DNA from: JAKIWV01 sp963773945
GTDB lineage: Archaea; Thermoplasmatota; Thermoplasmata; Lutacidiplasmatales; UBA184
Assembly (NCBI GenBank): GCA_963773945.1
Contig: CAVZDD010000005.1
Span: forward strand, 682,001-746,000
DNA: 64,000 nt
Reading direction: 5' to 3'
Shown here: positions 17,724-26,687 of the stretch, piece by piece
Layout: each line of letters opens with the position of its first letter
Position numbering within the stretch: position 1 is the first letter of the stretch
Position numbers and translations under genes: made by a program
The notes under the pieces: model-generated
Told to the model about the DNA's origin: nothing
The model's database searches: none
Seen by the model: the letters and a program-made list of their open reading frames with translations, nothing else

Positions 17724-19780
17724 CCTTGGCTTTCCCCAAGATTCTGGCATATCAGACTGCCGCCGCCCCGGAGTCTACGCCCACTACTAGCGCACCAGCC
17801 TCCTCAGCGATGTCAGTCAACGCCGGAGATTCCGTCTACGTCTTTATTTCCTACGGCACCAACTCTAGTGGAGGAATCTCGGTTTCGGCCGTTACCGACT
17901 CTCACGGTAACGCGTACAAACGGGCCGGGATAGTTCAAAACAAGACGAACACTGACTATCCGGCCCAAGAAATATGGTACGCCGACAACGTGCCCGCCAA
18001 CTCAGCGTTGATCGTCACGGTGACTTTCAACAGCAGCACTTTCTTCTTTTTTACCGCCATGGACATCTCAGACGCTGCGTCGAACGGTTCGCTTGATGCG
18101 GTGAGCAGCGGGCAAACCGGCAACACCACGTCGAGTTCAGATCCCATCACGACAAGCAACTTGAATGACCTCGTGATCGCCAATCAATGCGCGTTGCGAG
18201 GTATCGTCACACAGTCGAGCGGAGGAGGGTTCACTAGCATTGCTGGCGGGGTGTCTGGGCCGAATTTTCCTCCACCGCCTCCTCCGTTAGACTTGAATTC
18301 CGGTTTGTGGTACCTCGATGCTACCACCACCGGCACGTACAATTCGAGTCTTACCAACGGAACTGCGGAGCCGTATGCTATGCTCACGGTCGCCATCAAG
18401 CCCGCGTCGACGTGGGCCCAACTCAGCGGTAAGCCGTACCGCACAGTATCGGCGTCGGGGATCGCGAACGGGCTATCGGCGTTTGCGAATAATGGCGCCG
18501 ACTACGGCCCCGATACTCCTGGCACGACAACGAGCGGTATTCAGGAGGCTATGAACTTCATCGCAAACACTGGCGGGACGGTCTATTGCACCCTCGGCGC
18601 CTATCAAGCCAGCAGCGGGATCTATTTCACCGGGCCAAACCAACGTCTAGAGTTCGAGGCCGGATGCTCGCTCACATTCGGGAACAGCGCCACCGGCGTC
18701 GTACCAAATTACGACACCATCATCGGGTTTCCGTGCCTGATCTTCATGGGGTCGACCTTGACGGCCTCGTCGCCGACCCCATATTCCTCGCAACACTTCA
18801 TCGGAAACAATCTTACCGTGAATTGGGGTAACAACCAGAGTTTCGACGGCTTCCATATCGTGAATCCGGGGCCGATGTCCAGTCCGTCCTACTCGGGTGC
18901 GGCGGGGCAGGACTACGTCATCGAGGGGGTCAATTCTTCCGGCACACTCCTCAATGGGGTCCTCAAGATTTACAACTACTACCAAGGCACTACAGGAATG
19001 ACACCGACCGATTTTATCCGGCATGTTCGGGTAAGTCGGCTCTACGACCTTCGTGGGGCGACCACCAACGGATCGGGCCTCGTTATCATCGGAGGCTGCG
19101 CACAATCCGTGCTCGAGGACATCGAAGTCGACCTGAGCGCCACCTCGGGCATTCAATCGAACTGCTTCGTCACCGGCAATGCCGGGGAGACTAGGCAGCT
19201 GGAGTTCCGTCGCTGCCGATTCCGCGCCAACGGCTCGACGGGACAGGTCCTGGAGGTTCAAGGAAACGGCAGGACGAGTTCCACGAACGTGGGGACACAT
19301 GATATTCTGTTCGAGGCCTGTTTGTTCGACTCCGGCGCGCTAAGCGGGGCGCCTCTCGGAGGCTCTGGCGGGGCCTATCTGGATGACACAGACAACGTAA
19401 GCGGCGCGGTCGGCTATGTCTATAACATCGAATTCCGGCGGTGCGCCTGGATTAATTGCGGCATGAGCTTCCAGTCGTACGGGAACAAGTTTGGCTACCT
19501 CAGGTTCCTGGGTCAACCGCTCGCATTTGGTAATTCCTCTCTCGCCCAACGAGGACCCAACGTTTCGGGCCCGACGGTCGTCCTGGGATCGAGCCCCTAT
19601 ACTTATCAGAATTTTGACGGGTTCCCGGAGACGGTGGTGATCCACGGCGGTTCAGGGGTATCAATTGCCCAGAACGGCATCGCGACGGGACTGAGCCAAG
19701 GATCGTTCATCCTTAACCCCGGAGACTCCGTGACGGTCACTTACTCGACCGCGCCAACAGTGACTAAAATCGCCGAGTAG
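17720..19780 (+). CDS. Beta-helix adhesin or virus spike-like protein, copy 1
   Basis: A 686-residue protein. Residues 1-~230 form a beta-rich domain with VNAGDSVYVFISYGTNSS and NVPANSALIVTVTFNSS; a short linker reads YAMLTVAIKPASTWAQLSGK. A pectate-lyase-3-like right-handed beta-helix follows (GIQEAMNFIANTGGTVYCTL, YFTGPNQRLEFEAGCSLTFG, LEFRRCRFRANGS, ILFEACLFDSG) and ends in a small beta domain (ILNPGDSVTVTYSTAP). The TPDTPGTTTSGIQEA onset is typical of tail-spike and cell-wall-binding proteins. No signal peptide is obvious, which fits a virion or contractile-injection tip protein as well as an adhesin. ATG overlaps the stop of the small gene before it. Confidence 0.72.
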   Translation: MTLAFPKILAYQTAAAPESTPTTSAPASSAMSVNAGDSVYVFISYGTNSSGGISVSAVTDSHGNAYKRAGIVQNKTNTDYPAQEIWYADNVPANSALIVTVTFNSSTFFFFTAMDISDAASNGSLDAVSSGQTGNTTSSSDPITTSNLNDLVIANQCALRGIVTQSSGGGFTSIAGGVSGPNFPPPPPPLDLNSGLWYLDATTTGTYNSSLTNGTAEPYAMLTVAIKPASTWAQLSGKPYRTVSASGIANGLSAFANNGADYGPDTPGTTTSGIQEAMNFIANTGGTVYCTLGAYQASSGIYFTGPNQRLEFEAGCSLTFGNSATGVVPNYDTIIGFPCLIFMGSTLTASSPTPYSSQHFIGNNLTVNWGNNQSFDGFHIVNPGPMSSPSYSGAAGQDYVIEGVNSSGTLLNGVLKIYNYYQGTTGMTPTDFIRHVRVSRLYDLRGATTNGSGLVIIGGCAQSVLEDIEVDLSATSGIQSNCFVTGNAGETRQLEFRRCRFRANGSTGQVLEVQGNGRTSSTNVGTHDILFEACLFDSGALSGAPLGGSGGAYLDDTDNVSGAVGYVYNIEFRRCAWINCGMSFQSYGNKFGYLRFLGQPLAFGNSSLAQRGPNVSGPTVVLGSSPYTYQNFDGFPETVVIHGGSGVSIAQNGIATGLSQGSFILNPGDSVTVTYSTAPTVTKIAE

Positions 19781-19849
19781 AAAGGAGACTTCGGTCAAGC
19801 TTAGCCACACACGCTAGGCTGGCGGGGGGGACCTTCCGGGCCGAGCGCG

Positions 19850-20110
19850 GGTTGTCAATAGCTGACTTCACTTGGGGACGGACCTGTTCCGGATTTCCCT
19901 CGCCAGGCCCCCCCACGACCGGTGAGGCAGCAGACCTTCAACCTACGACTGCGCCAAGAACATGGCGAGTATCCTCTACCGCCACCCCGGCCGCAACCAA
20001 TCTTCTAAGGACGTTGGTTAGTGATTTCTGAGGGATTACCAACGTCTCGGCCATCCCTCCCTGAGTGAAGCCGACGCGTGTTGTCCCCTCACTTCCAGGC
20101 CGTCGGCGGT
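19850..20110 (-). pseudogene. Decayed copy of a winged-helix C-terminal domain
   Basis: The reverse strand reads GFTQGGMAETLVIPQKSLTN and VLRRLVAAGVAVEDTRHVLG. This is a near match to the winged helix of the neighbouring membrane PKD-wHTH protein (GFTQGGMAEALEIHQNSLTN, VLRRLVAAGILEEDTRHVIG). The following RLKV-like strand continues only after a frameshift. No start or upstream PKD part remains. It is the 3' end of an eroded tandem paralogue, so this gene family was once duplicated inside the inverted-repeat module. Confidence 0.7.
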
Positions 20111-20247
20111 GTTAAGAAAAGGCTGGGAGTAAAAGTAAACCGGCTCTAGTAAAAATATTCAGGTGGAAGCAGGGCGTTGGGGTTTGTTCAACGGCAAACC
20201 GACCGGCCTCGCGAATATATTGCGCCCCGCACCGTCCTACCGTCAGC

Positions 20248-21426
20248 TCACTTAGGTCGTGTTCTTTGTCTTAGCTCCTTCGCCAGCCCCTCTCCTCGAT
20301 TTGTGAAATGGTAGACCTTTAAGCGTCGGTTCCGACCAATCACGTGGCGAGTGTCTTCTTCAAGGATTCCAGCGGCAACCAAACGTCGCAAGACGTTCGT
20401 CAGCGAATTCTGATGGATCTCCAACGCCTCAGCCATTCCTCCTTGCGTGAAGCCAGCGGGTGCTACCTCCTCGCTTCCCAGGCGACCGAGACCGTTTAGG
20501 TGGAGAATGATCCTTTGGGAGACGAGCAGGGATTCGGCCGACACGGGCGGGCTGCCGGTGTTTGACTTCGAAATATTCGTTGGGAGTTCAGGTCTGGTGA
20601 CTGGAGGCTCTGGGCGTCCCGCTGGGGGAACAATGTTCTCCGTAGTTCTGGTGTCTGCTTGCCCTGTGGGTGGCCCAGTGCGAATCCTCCACTGCCCTCC
20701 CCGCAGCCGGGAGCTCGACCATGCGGCGACAATCCCCACCGCGAGACCTAAAATCACCCACGGCGCGAGAACACCGACGGTTGCCCAGAGATTCTGAGCC
20801 GCCACTTCGGTTACGTTGATCCAAGTTCCCGCAGTTGTCGACGCGCTTCCACTGTCCCAAACAGTGAGAACAGCGTGGAACGTCCCCATGCGGGTGTAAG
20901 TGTATTGTATCGAGCTTCCGGACCCCGAACCTCCGTCGCCGAAGCTCCAGGAGTAGTTGATGTATGTTCCCGTTCCACCCGATACAATGGAACTAAACGC
21001 GACGGTCAGCGGGGCCCGCCCACGAACAACGCTCGTGTGAATGTCCGCGGAGAGAGCGCTGGCAACGGCATGGACCTCAATGCTCGCGGTTCCCGATTCC
21101 AACCCTTCGAAGACAGTCACACTTACGTCGACCCTTCCCGGATATGGGTAAAAGTGAGTCGGAGCAGATGCCGATACGTTTGTCCCATTGTAGTACGTCC
21201 CGTCGCCGAATGTCCAGTTGTATCCTGTCGGAACCCCGCTGGCGACTGTGGCCTGGAAAGCAACCTCAAGCGGCGCGGTACCGTATGAAGGGGTGGCGGA
21301 CACCGAAACTTGTAGAGTCGAGCTCGATCCGATGGCAATGGGAAGTTCGATCGAGCCGGCTCCGCTGCCGACGCAGATGAGCCCTGCAATTAGGAGGCAG
21401 GCTGCTCGACTCGCGATTGAAATCAC
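20248..21426 (-). CDS. Membrane PKD-domain protein with cytoplasmic winged-helix domain
   Basis: A 392-residue one-component membrane regulator candidate. A signal/anchor segment (CLLIAGLICVGSGAGSIELP) is followed by two PKD domains (TFGDGTYYNGTN, WSFGDGGSGSGSSIQYTYT), a transmembrane helix (WATVGVLAPWVILGLAVGIV, about 228-247), a Pro/Thr-rich linker and a C-terminal winged helix (VSQRIILHLNGLGRLG, QGGMAEALEIHQNSLTNVLR, HVIGRNRRLKVYHFTNRGE). The DNA-binding domain lies inside, the PKD domains outside. It would relay surface contact to transcription, possibly of the flanking adhesin genes; this is inference from architecture and position between the inverted arms. Confidence 0.78.
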   Translation of the reverse strand: MISIASRAACLLIAGLICVGSGAGSIELPIAIGSSSTLQVSVSATPSYGTAPLEVAFQATVASGVPTGYNWTFGDGTYYNGTNVSASAPTHFYPYPGRVDVSVTVFEGLESGTASIEVHAVASALSADIHTSVVRGRAPLTVAFSSIVSGGTGTYINYSWSFGDGGSGSGSSIQYTYTRMGTFHAVLTVWDSGSASTTAGTWINVTEVAAQNLWATVGVLAPWVILGLAVGIVAAWSSSRLRGGQWRIRTGPPTGQADTRTTENIVPPAGRPEPPVTRPELPTNISKSNTGSPPVSAESLLVSQRIILHLNGLGRLGSEEVAPAGFTQGGMAEALEIHQNSLTNVLRRLVAAGILEEDTRHVIGRNRRLKVYHFTNRGEGLAKELRQRTRPK

Positions 21427-21514
21427 AGTCCACCAGACGGCAGGAGGGGTCTTGCCGTTGACTCACTCAGTGGGCTTAGCCAATTGCGGTCGAGCACCTG
21501 ATTCCGCCACTTGG

Positions 21515-23050
21515 CTAGCGCCTGACGGAGGCTTCGAGCGCTTGAACGAGCCCTTCGCCCTCCAACCTAAATCTTCGGCGGCGGGGCAACCAGACCCCCG
21601 CGTAGCCCACGACAATCGCTACAACGGTAACTGTGGCAACTATCGCCCCAGTCGCAGCCCCGTTCAGAGATGGAATCGACGGCAGGAGGCCTTCGCCGCG
21701 CGCCGGACCCGCAGCCACTGTGACTGTGGGTAGAGATTGGTTTACTCGCCGCCCTCCTGATTCACTCACACTGATCATTGGACGATAGGTACCGGGGTTT
21801 TCGTAAGTGTGGAAGATCGTGGTCCGATCGTATGATGTGCCGAATGAACCATCCCCAAAGACCCATTGAATCGAGAAGGGCGGAACCCCACCTTCAAGAA
21901 CCGCTCTAAACGAGACAGTCAGGGGGGAAGAGCCCGACCTCGCAGAAACCACGGTAGATACGTTCAGGACGCTCGGTGGCAATACGGTCACCAGAGTCGT
22001 CGCCACGGTTTGATTTCCACCATGATCTGTCACGGTTGCAGTCACGGTAAAGTTGCCAGACGACGGGTACATTGGGGCAAACAACACCGTGCCCCCTGCC
22101 CAATCTGTTTCGGTGAACGGACAATCGGTCGTTTGGTCACAGACAGTCAGATTGTAGGGAGAACTGCCTCCGCCCACGGATGCGTTCAGAGTCACGTTCA
22201 GCGGGGCTGGCCCGAGGTTTGGGCTGGCACTCAATCTAAGTGTCAACGGTGTGGTACCCGGAACACCGGGGGAAACCACAATCGTGATCGACTTCGAGGC
22301 GGTGCGGTTCAGAGAATCGATTACCGTGAACGTCGCCTGATAAGTTCCGGGTAAGACATAGGTATGTTGGAGGTACGTCCCAGTGCCATTACCTCCATCT
22401 CCGAAATTCCACGACATGGAGTACGGACCAACCCCCCTCGTGACGTTGCCCGTGAAGGTGACTAAAAGTGGCGCTGCCCCGGAAGTAACCGAGGCGTTGG
22501 CCACGATGACAAGCCCTCCTGGGCCCGAGTTCGCGACAATCGTTGCATTGGCGGATCCGCTGTCGCTGTTCACGTCTTGCACGACTGCGGTGGCTACCCA
22601 GCTGCCCACAGACGTGATGGTTGTCACCTGAGTTACATTCACCCCGTTCGCTACGCTGGGCCCCGGGTCCGGACCGACGTTCGTGCTTCCATTTGCGTTC
22701 CCGATGAAGAAGGTGATAATGCAGTCGCCGACGCACCCAGACCCTTGAGCGGTCAAATTGACAGTCAGCGGAACGGGACCGGTAGTAGGCGACGCCCAGA
22801 TACTCACAACAATCTGAGTTGCTTCGGATGGTCCGTTAGGCAAGGATGGTGAATGTGCCCCCGATTGACCGATTATCATTGGAGCGGCTACCACCCAACC
22901 TTGGTTGAAAGTCGCTCCAACTGTCATAATCGTCAAGAGAGCGAGGATGAGGGAGCCTAAAGTCGCCCCCGGCCGGGAGGCGAAGGACTTGTGACAACCT
23001 GGATGCGAGCGCCACCAGGTCTTTCCAGCTGGTCTGATTAAGGTCTTCAT
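21515..23050 (-). CDS. PKD-repeat surface protein with two membrane segments
   Basis: A 511-residue protein. An N-terminal hydrophobic segment (LGSLILALLTIMTVGATF) serves as signal or anchor. Four Ig-like/PKD units follow, with recognisable PKD motifs in units 2 and 4 (WNFGDGGNGTGTYLQHTYVL; WVFGDGSFGTSYDRTTIFHT). A C-terminal transmembrane helix (GAIVATVTVVAIVVGYAGVW) ends in PRRRRFRLEGEG. Many N-x-S/T sites suggest glycosylation. It lies 88 nt upstream of the PKD-wHTH gene on the same strand and may be its co-transcribed surface partner. Confidence 0.78.
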   Translation of the reverse strand: MKTLIRPAGKTWWRSHPGCHKSFASRPGATLGSLILALLTIMTVGATFNQGWVVAAPMIIGQSGAHSPSLPNGPSEATQIVVSIWASPTTGPVPLTVNLTAQGSGCVGDCIITFFIGNANGSTNVGPDPGPSVANGVNVTQVTTITSVGSWVATAVVQDVNSDSGSANATIVANSGPGGLVIVANASVTSGAAPLLVTFTGNVTRGVGPYSMSWNFGDGGNGTGTYLQHTYVLPGTYQATFTVIDSLNRTASKSITIVVSPGVPGTTPLTLRLSASPNLGPAPLNVTLNASVGGGSSPYNLTVCDQTTDCPFTETDWAGGTVLFAPMYPSSGNFTVTATVTDHGGNQTVATTLVTVLPPSVLNVSTVVSARSGSSPLTVSFRAVLEGGVPPFSIQWVFGDGSFGTSYDRTTIFHTYENPGTYRPMISVSESGGRRVNQSLPTVTVAAGPARGEGLLPSIPSLNGAATGAIVATVTVVAIVVGYAGVWLPRRRRFRLEGEGLVQALEASVRR

Positions 23051-23361
23051 CGATACCTAGATGGATGCCAGAGTTAATTTGGGTTGTCCGAAGATACGCC
23101 CGAGATACGCCCTAGGCATGTGCCGAGCTTGTCTCCGACAAGGCGACATGGAACGCGCAATCCTAGGACGGTTCCGGCATGGATGACCAACATTTCGCAG
23201 TTCTCGGCGGTGTCCATGTTGGTCATCAATTGTCCCACCTCAAATGCTTCAACTGGCCAATCCACCGGCTGGAGCGCATGCGCCTCTGTGCACCATGTCA
23301 GGCCTTTCCAGGGAAATGGGTTCATCGGGCCAGAGAGGTCGTTGGTGCCCAGGTACGCCGC
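23051..23361. other. Spacer between PKD gene and right inverted arm
   Basis: About 310 nt without a convincing gene. It must contain the promoter of the minus-strand PKD gene and the 3' flank of the beta-helix copy 2. The tandem phrase AGATACGCCC...AGATACGCCC occurs near 23092-23113. Nothing else is recognised. Confidence 0.4.
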
Positions 23362-25420
23362 CTACTCGGCGATTTTAGTCACTGTTGGCGCGGTCGAGTA
23401 AGTGACCGTCACGGAGTCTCCGGGGTTAAGGATGAACGATCCTTGGCTCAGTCCCGTCGCGACGCCGTTCTGGGCAATTGATACCCCTGAACCGCCGTGG
23501 ATCACCACCGTCTCCGGGAACCCGTCAAAATTGGTGTACAAAAACGGGCTCGATCCCACGACGATGGTCGGGCCGGAAACGTTGGGTCCTCGCTGGCCAA
23601 GGGAACTTAAGAAGGCCCCGGGATTCTGACCAATGAATCTCAGGTAGCCGAAATGATTACCGATTGACTGGAAGCTCATCCCGCAGTTATACCACACACA
23701 GCGACGGAATTCGTAGTTGTAAATGTAACCCACCGCACCGCCTTGGTTGTTTGTGTCGTCCACATAAGCGCCACCGGAGCCGCCGAAGGGTGCACCACTC
23801 CCTGCACCGGAGTCGAACAAGCAGTCTTCGAACAGAATATCATGTGTCCCCACGTTCGTGGAATTCGCCCTCCCGTTTCCCTGCGCTTCTAGGACCGATC
23901 CAGATGAACCATTAGCGCGGAATCGGCAGCGGCGGAACTCTATCTCTCTGGTCTCCCCAGCGTTGCCCGTAACGAAGCAGTTCGATTGGTCGCCCGAGGT
24001 GGCGCTCAGGTCGACTTCGATGTCCTCGAGCACGGATTGTGCGCAGCCTCCGATGATAACGAGGCCCGATCCGTTGGTGGTCGCCCCACGAAGGTCGTAG
24101 AGCCGACTTACCCGAACATGCCGGATAAAATCGGTCGGTGTCATTCCTGTAGTGCCTTGGTAGTAGTTGTAAATCTTGAGGACCCCATTGAGGAGTGTGC
24201 CGGAAGAATTGACCCCCTCGATGACGTAGTCCTGCCCCGCCGCACCCGAGTAGGACGGACTGGACATCGGCCCCGGATTCACGATATGGAAGCCGTCGAA
24301 ACTCTGGTTGTTACCCCAATTCACGGTAAGATTGTTTCCGATGAAGTGTTGCGAGGAATATGGGGTCGGCGACGAGGCCGTCAAGGTCGACCCCATGAAG
24401 ATCAGGCACGGAAACCCGATGATGGTGTCGTAATTTGGTACGACGCCGGTGGCGCTGTTCCCGAATGTGAGCGAGCATCCGGCCTCGAACTCTAGACGTT
24501 GGTTTGGCCCGGTGAAATAGATCCCGCTGCTGGCTTGATAGGCGCCGAGGGTGCAATAGACCGTCCCGCCAGTGTTTGCGATGAAGTTCATAGCCTCCTG
24601 AATACCGCTCGTTGTCGTGCCAGGAGTATCGGGGCCGTAGTCGGCGCCATTATTCGCAAACGCCGATAGCCCGTTCGCGATCCCCGACGCCGATACTGTG
24701 CGGTACGGCTTACCGCTGAGTTGGGCCCACGTCGACGCGGGCTTGATGGCGACCGTGAGCATAGCATACGGCTCCGCAGTTCCGTTGGTAAGACTCGAAT
24801 TGTACGTGCCGGCGGTGGTAGCATCGAGGTACCACAAACCGGAATTCAAATCAAGCGGAGTTGCGGGTGGATAATTTGGTCCAGACACCCCGCCTGGAAA
24901 GCTGGTGAATCCGCCGCCGCTCGTTTGTGAAACGATACCTCTCAGCGCGCATTGGTTAGTGATGATGAGGTCGTTCAGATTGATTGTTCCGATAGGATCT
25001 GAGCTTGAGGTAGTATTGCCGGTTTGTCCGCCACTCACTGCATCGAGCGAACCGTTTGATGAAACGTCGGAAATGTCCATTGCTGTGAAGAAAAATCCCG
25101 TCCTACTGTTGAAAGTCACCGTGACGGTCAACGCTGAGTTGGCGGGCACGTTGTCGGCGTACCAAATCTCCTCAGCGGGGTAATTCGAGTTTGTCTTGTT
25201 CTGAATGATTCCCGCCCGCTTGTAGGCGTTACCTGACGAGTCGGTAACGGTCGAGACTGAGATTCCTCCGCTAGACGTCGGTAGCGTACGAAATAAAGAC
25301 ATACACAGAATCTCCGGCGTTAACCCGCATCGCTGACGAGGCTGTGCCACTAGAGGCCGGGGTGCTCACTCCGGCTGCAGCAGTTTGATACGCCAGAATC
25401 TTGGGGAAAGCCAAGGTCAT
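23362..25420 (-). pseudogene. Beta-helix adhesin or virus spike-like protein, copy 2 (one frameshift)
   Basis: Second, inverted copy of the beta-helix gene. Its true start is the ATG at 25420 (TLAFPKILAYQTAAAGVS), overlapping the stop of the small SH3-like gene exactly as in copy 1. One extra base near 25276 shifts the frame between ISYATD and SSGGISVS; downstream the protein runs uninterrupted for more than 600 residues. The central helix region is identical to copy 1, while the rungs after LSATSG differ (REIEFRRCRFRANGSSG, FEDCLFDSGAGSGAPF), as does the penultimate domain. If the indel is an assembly error the gene is intact at about 685 residues. If real, copy 2 is silent and copy 1 expressed, as in a store of variant sequence. 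Confidence 0.75.
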
Positions 25421-25608
25421 ACCTCCGCGAGCCACGAGGTTGGGACGACGACCTTTGTCCCGTTGCGCAGACTGATCACGTACGCGATTTCTCCGTTGAG
25501 CTTACCGTAGGCCGACACGACGACGGCTGGTTGGTTGTTCCAGTCGGCGTGCTCTCCAGCGAACGCCCCGGGCTTGGTCCTCACCTTTTGCCCGGCAGCA
25601 AGAACCAT
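25417..25608 (-). CDS. Small SH3-like protein, copy 2
   Basis: A 63-residue protein identical to copy 1 from GQKVRTKPGAF to the end; only the first residues differ (MVLAAGQK versus MVLFTGQK). Starts at ATG, ends with TGA overlapping the next gene's ATG. Conservation of such a short reading frame, start position and overlap in both arms is good evidence that it is a real gene. Function unknown; a structural or chaperone partner for the beta-helix protein is a reasonable guess. Confidence 0.7.
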   Translation of the reverse strand: MVLAAGQKVRTKPGAFAGEHADWNNQPAVVVSAYGKLNGEIAYVISLRNGTKVVVPTSWLAEV

Positions 25609-25892
25609 GCAATCAACCTCTCAACGAAGGAGAAACTGGTTGGCGTATATCCTCCTTTGGAGGGAGCGCACACCGTCGAAAAACAGGGCGGTGAAATCGC
25701 TAGCGGAGCACACTTCCATTACGCTCGCGTCATTCCTAGGGGCTGGGTCGGGCTCGCGACGACCAGTTGACCACTCGGCCGGCCGAACAAACGGCTTCAT
25801 GACGAAGGAAAATCTTCGGTGGTCCCTTCTCGCAGTAGGGTTCAATTAGCTGAACCTGGGTCCTCCCCCGACTACTCTATCTGGGGTCCTCC

Positions 25893-26492
25893 ATGGATGC
25901 TACAAACTCGCCGGCCCAGAAGTCCGTGACAGCGGGGCCCGCCCCTCCAGCTCCTCCGGGACTTGACGATTACGTGCGCACCGTCATCGCGTGTACCATC
26001 GTTTTCGGGGGCTTAATCACGATAATCGCGGTATGGGCATACCGCCCCGTGACCGACGCCCAAGCCTTCTCAACCGTCATAACAGGACTAATCGGCGGCG
26101 TGCTGGGCTACTACTTTGGAGCCAGCGGCAAGCAGAAATCCGATTCCACCGCCCAAGCTGCCACGACCAAGGTCGAGACCATGCAAACCGCAGTACGAAA
26201 GGCCCACGCGCGAGTCGCAGAAGCCAAGGGGAGACTGAAGGCGGAGCGGGCGCTCTCGGTCTCCATTCTCGGTTTCCCAAGGGCTTTGGACCTAGACCCG
26301 AACTGGGTCAGGAGATTCCTCTCGACGGGGCTAGCTGGCGCTACGGCATCGTTCACTTATCATTCGGCTTCCAGTTTACGGATGTACACGGAAAGCGTAC
26401 TGTTGCAAGGTTCGCGGCCGCAAGATGTGGCCGTGTTAAAAGTTAATTCAAGGTTGACAAAAGTCCAATTGGACCCGCGAAGCGGGTCTTAA
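25893..26492 (+). CDS. Small membrane protein with coiled coil
   Basis: Up to 199 residues. A Pro/Ala-rich N-terminus is followed by two transmembrane helices (VIACTIVFGGLITIIAVWAY, about 31-50, and FSTVITGLIGGVLGYYFGAS, 59-78) and a charged coiled coil (STAQAATTKVETMQTAVRKA, HARVAEAKGRLKAERALS). Composition after about residue 125 is less protein-like, and the last codons lie inside a perfect hairpin, so the true C-terminus may be earlier or frameshifted. Position beside the beta-helix arm and the two-helix layout would suit a holin-like or membrane-scaffold protein, but no family is recognised. Confidence 0.5.
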   Translation: MDATNSPAQKSVTAGPAPPAPPGLDDYVRTVIACTIVFGGLITIIAVWAYRPVTDAQAFSTVITGLIGGVLGYYFGASGKQKSDSTAQAATTKVETMQTAVRKAHARVAEAKGRLKAERALSVSILGFPRALDLDPNWVRRFLSTGLAGATASFTYHSASSLRMYTESVLLQGSRPQDVAVLKVNSRLTKVQLDPRSGS

Positions 26493-26513
26493 ATTCCTCT
26501 CACTTTCGTGAGT
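26471..26513 (+). terminator. Tandem hairpins
   Basis: GACCCGC-GAA-GCGGGTC followed by TT, then about 10 nt later CTCAC-TTTC-GTGAG. Two short perfect stems in tandem at the end of the membrane-protein gene look like a transcription terminator or RNA-stabilising structure. Confidence 0.4.
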
Positions 26514-26687
26514 ATAATCTACCGGTAACTCGCCCCAACCAAGGCGTAATCCGGGCCGGTGCCCGGGGGCCAATGAGGAGGCTTCCTGCCTCGGTCTCAG
26601 GTGATTAATCTTGCGCCCTCCAACAGGTGAGCAGGCCGTTGCCCCATAAATAGTAGGTGGGCGGGGATTCCATCGCCCTTGAACGTG

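Larger units (their letters stand above)
17481..19780 (+). repeat. Left arm of a 2.3-kb inverted repeat
   Basis: This arm starts with CCAAAGGAGGATATACGCCAAC and holds a 63-residue gene followed by a beta-helix gene. The same arrangement occurs inverted at 23362-25660. The protein sequence is identical through the middle (PYRTVSASGIANGLSAFANN to LEDIEVDLSATSG) and diverges at both ends, a pattern that suggests gene conversion or a duplicated and diversified module. The arms flank 3.6 kb with two PKD genes. Confidence 0.85.
23362..25660 (-). repeat. Right arm of the 2.3-kb inverted repeat
   Basis: Inverted counterpart of 17481-19780. It ends at the same 22-nt block, GTTGGCGTATATCCTCCTTTGG on the plus strand. 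Arm length agrees to within a base or two. Inversion of the 3.6-kb spacer by recombination between the arms is possible. Confidence 0.85.

Noticed and set aside
17280..17750. A 156-residue minus-strand frame before the beta-helix gene
   Set aside because: It is antisense to the conserved 63-residue gene that recurs in the inverted arm with the same start and stop; only the plus-strand reading is conserved.
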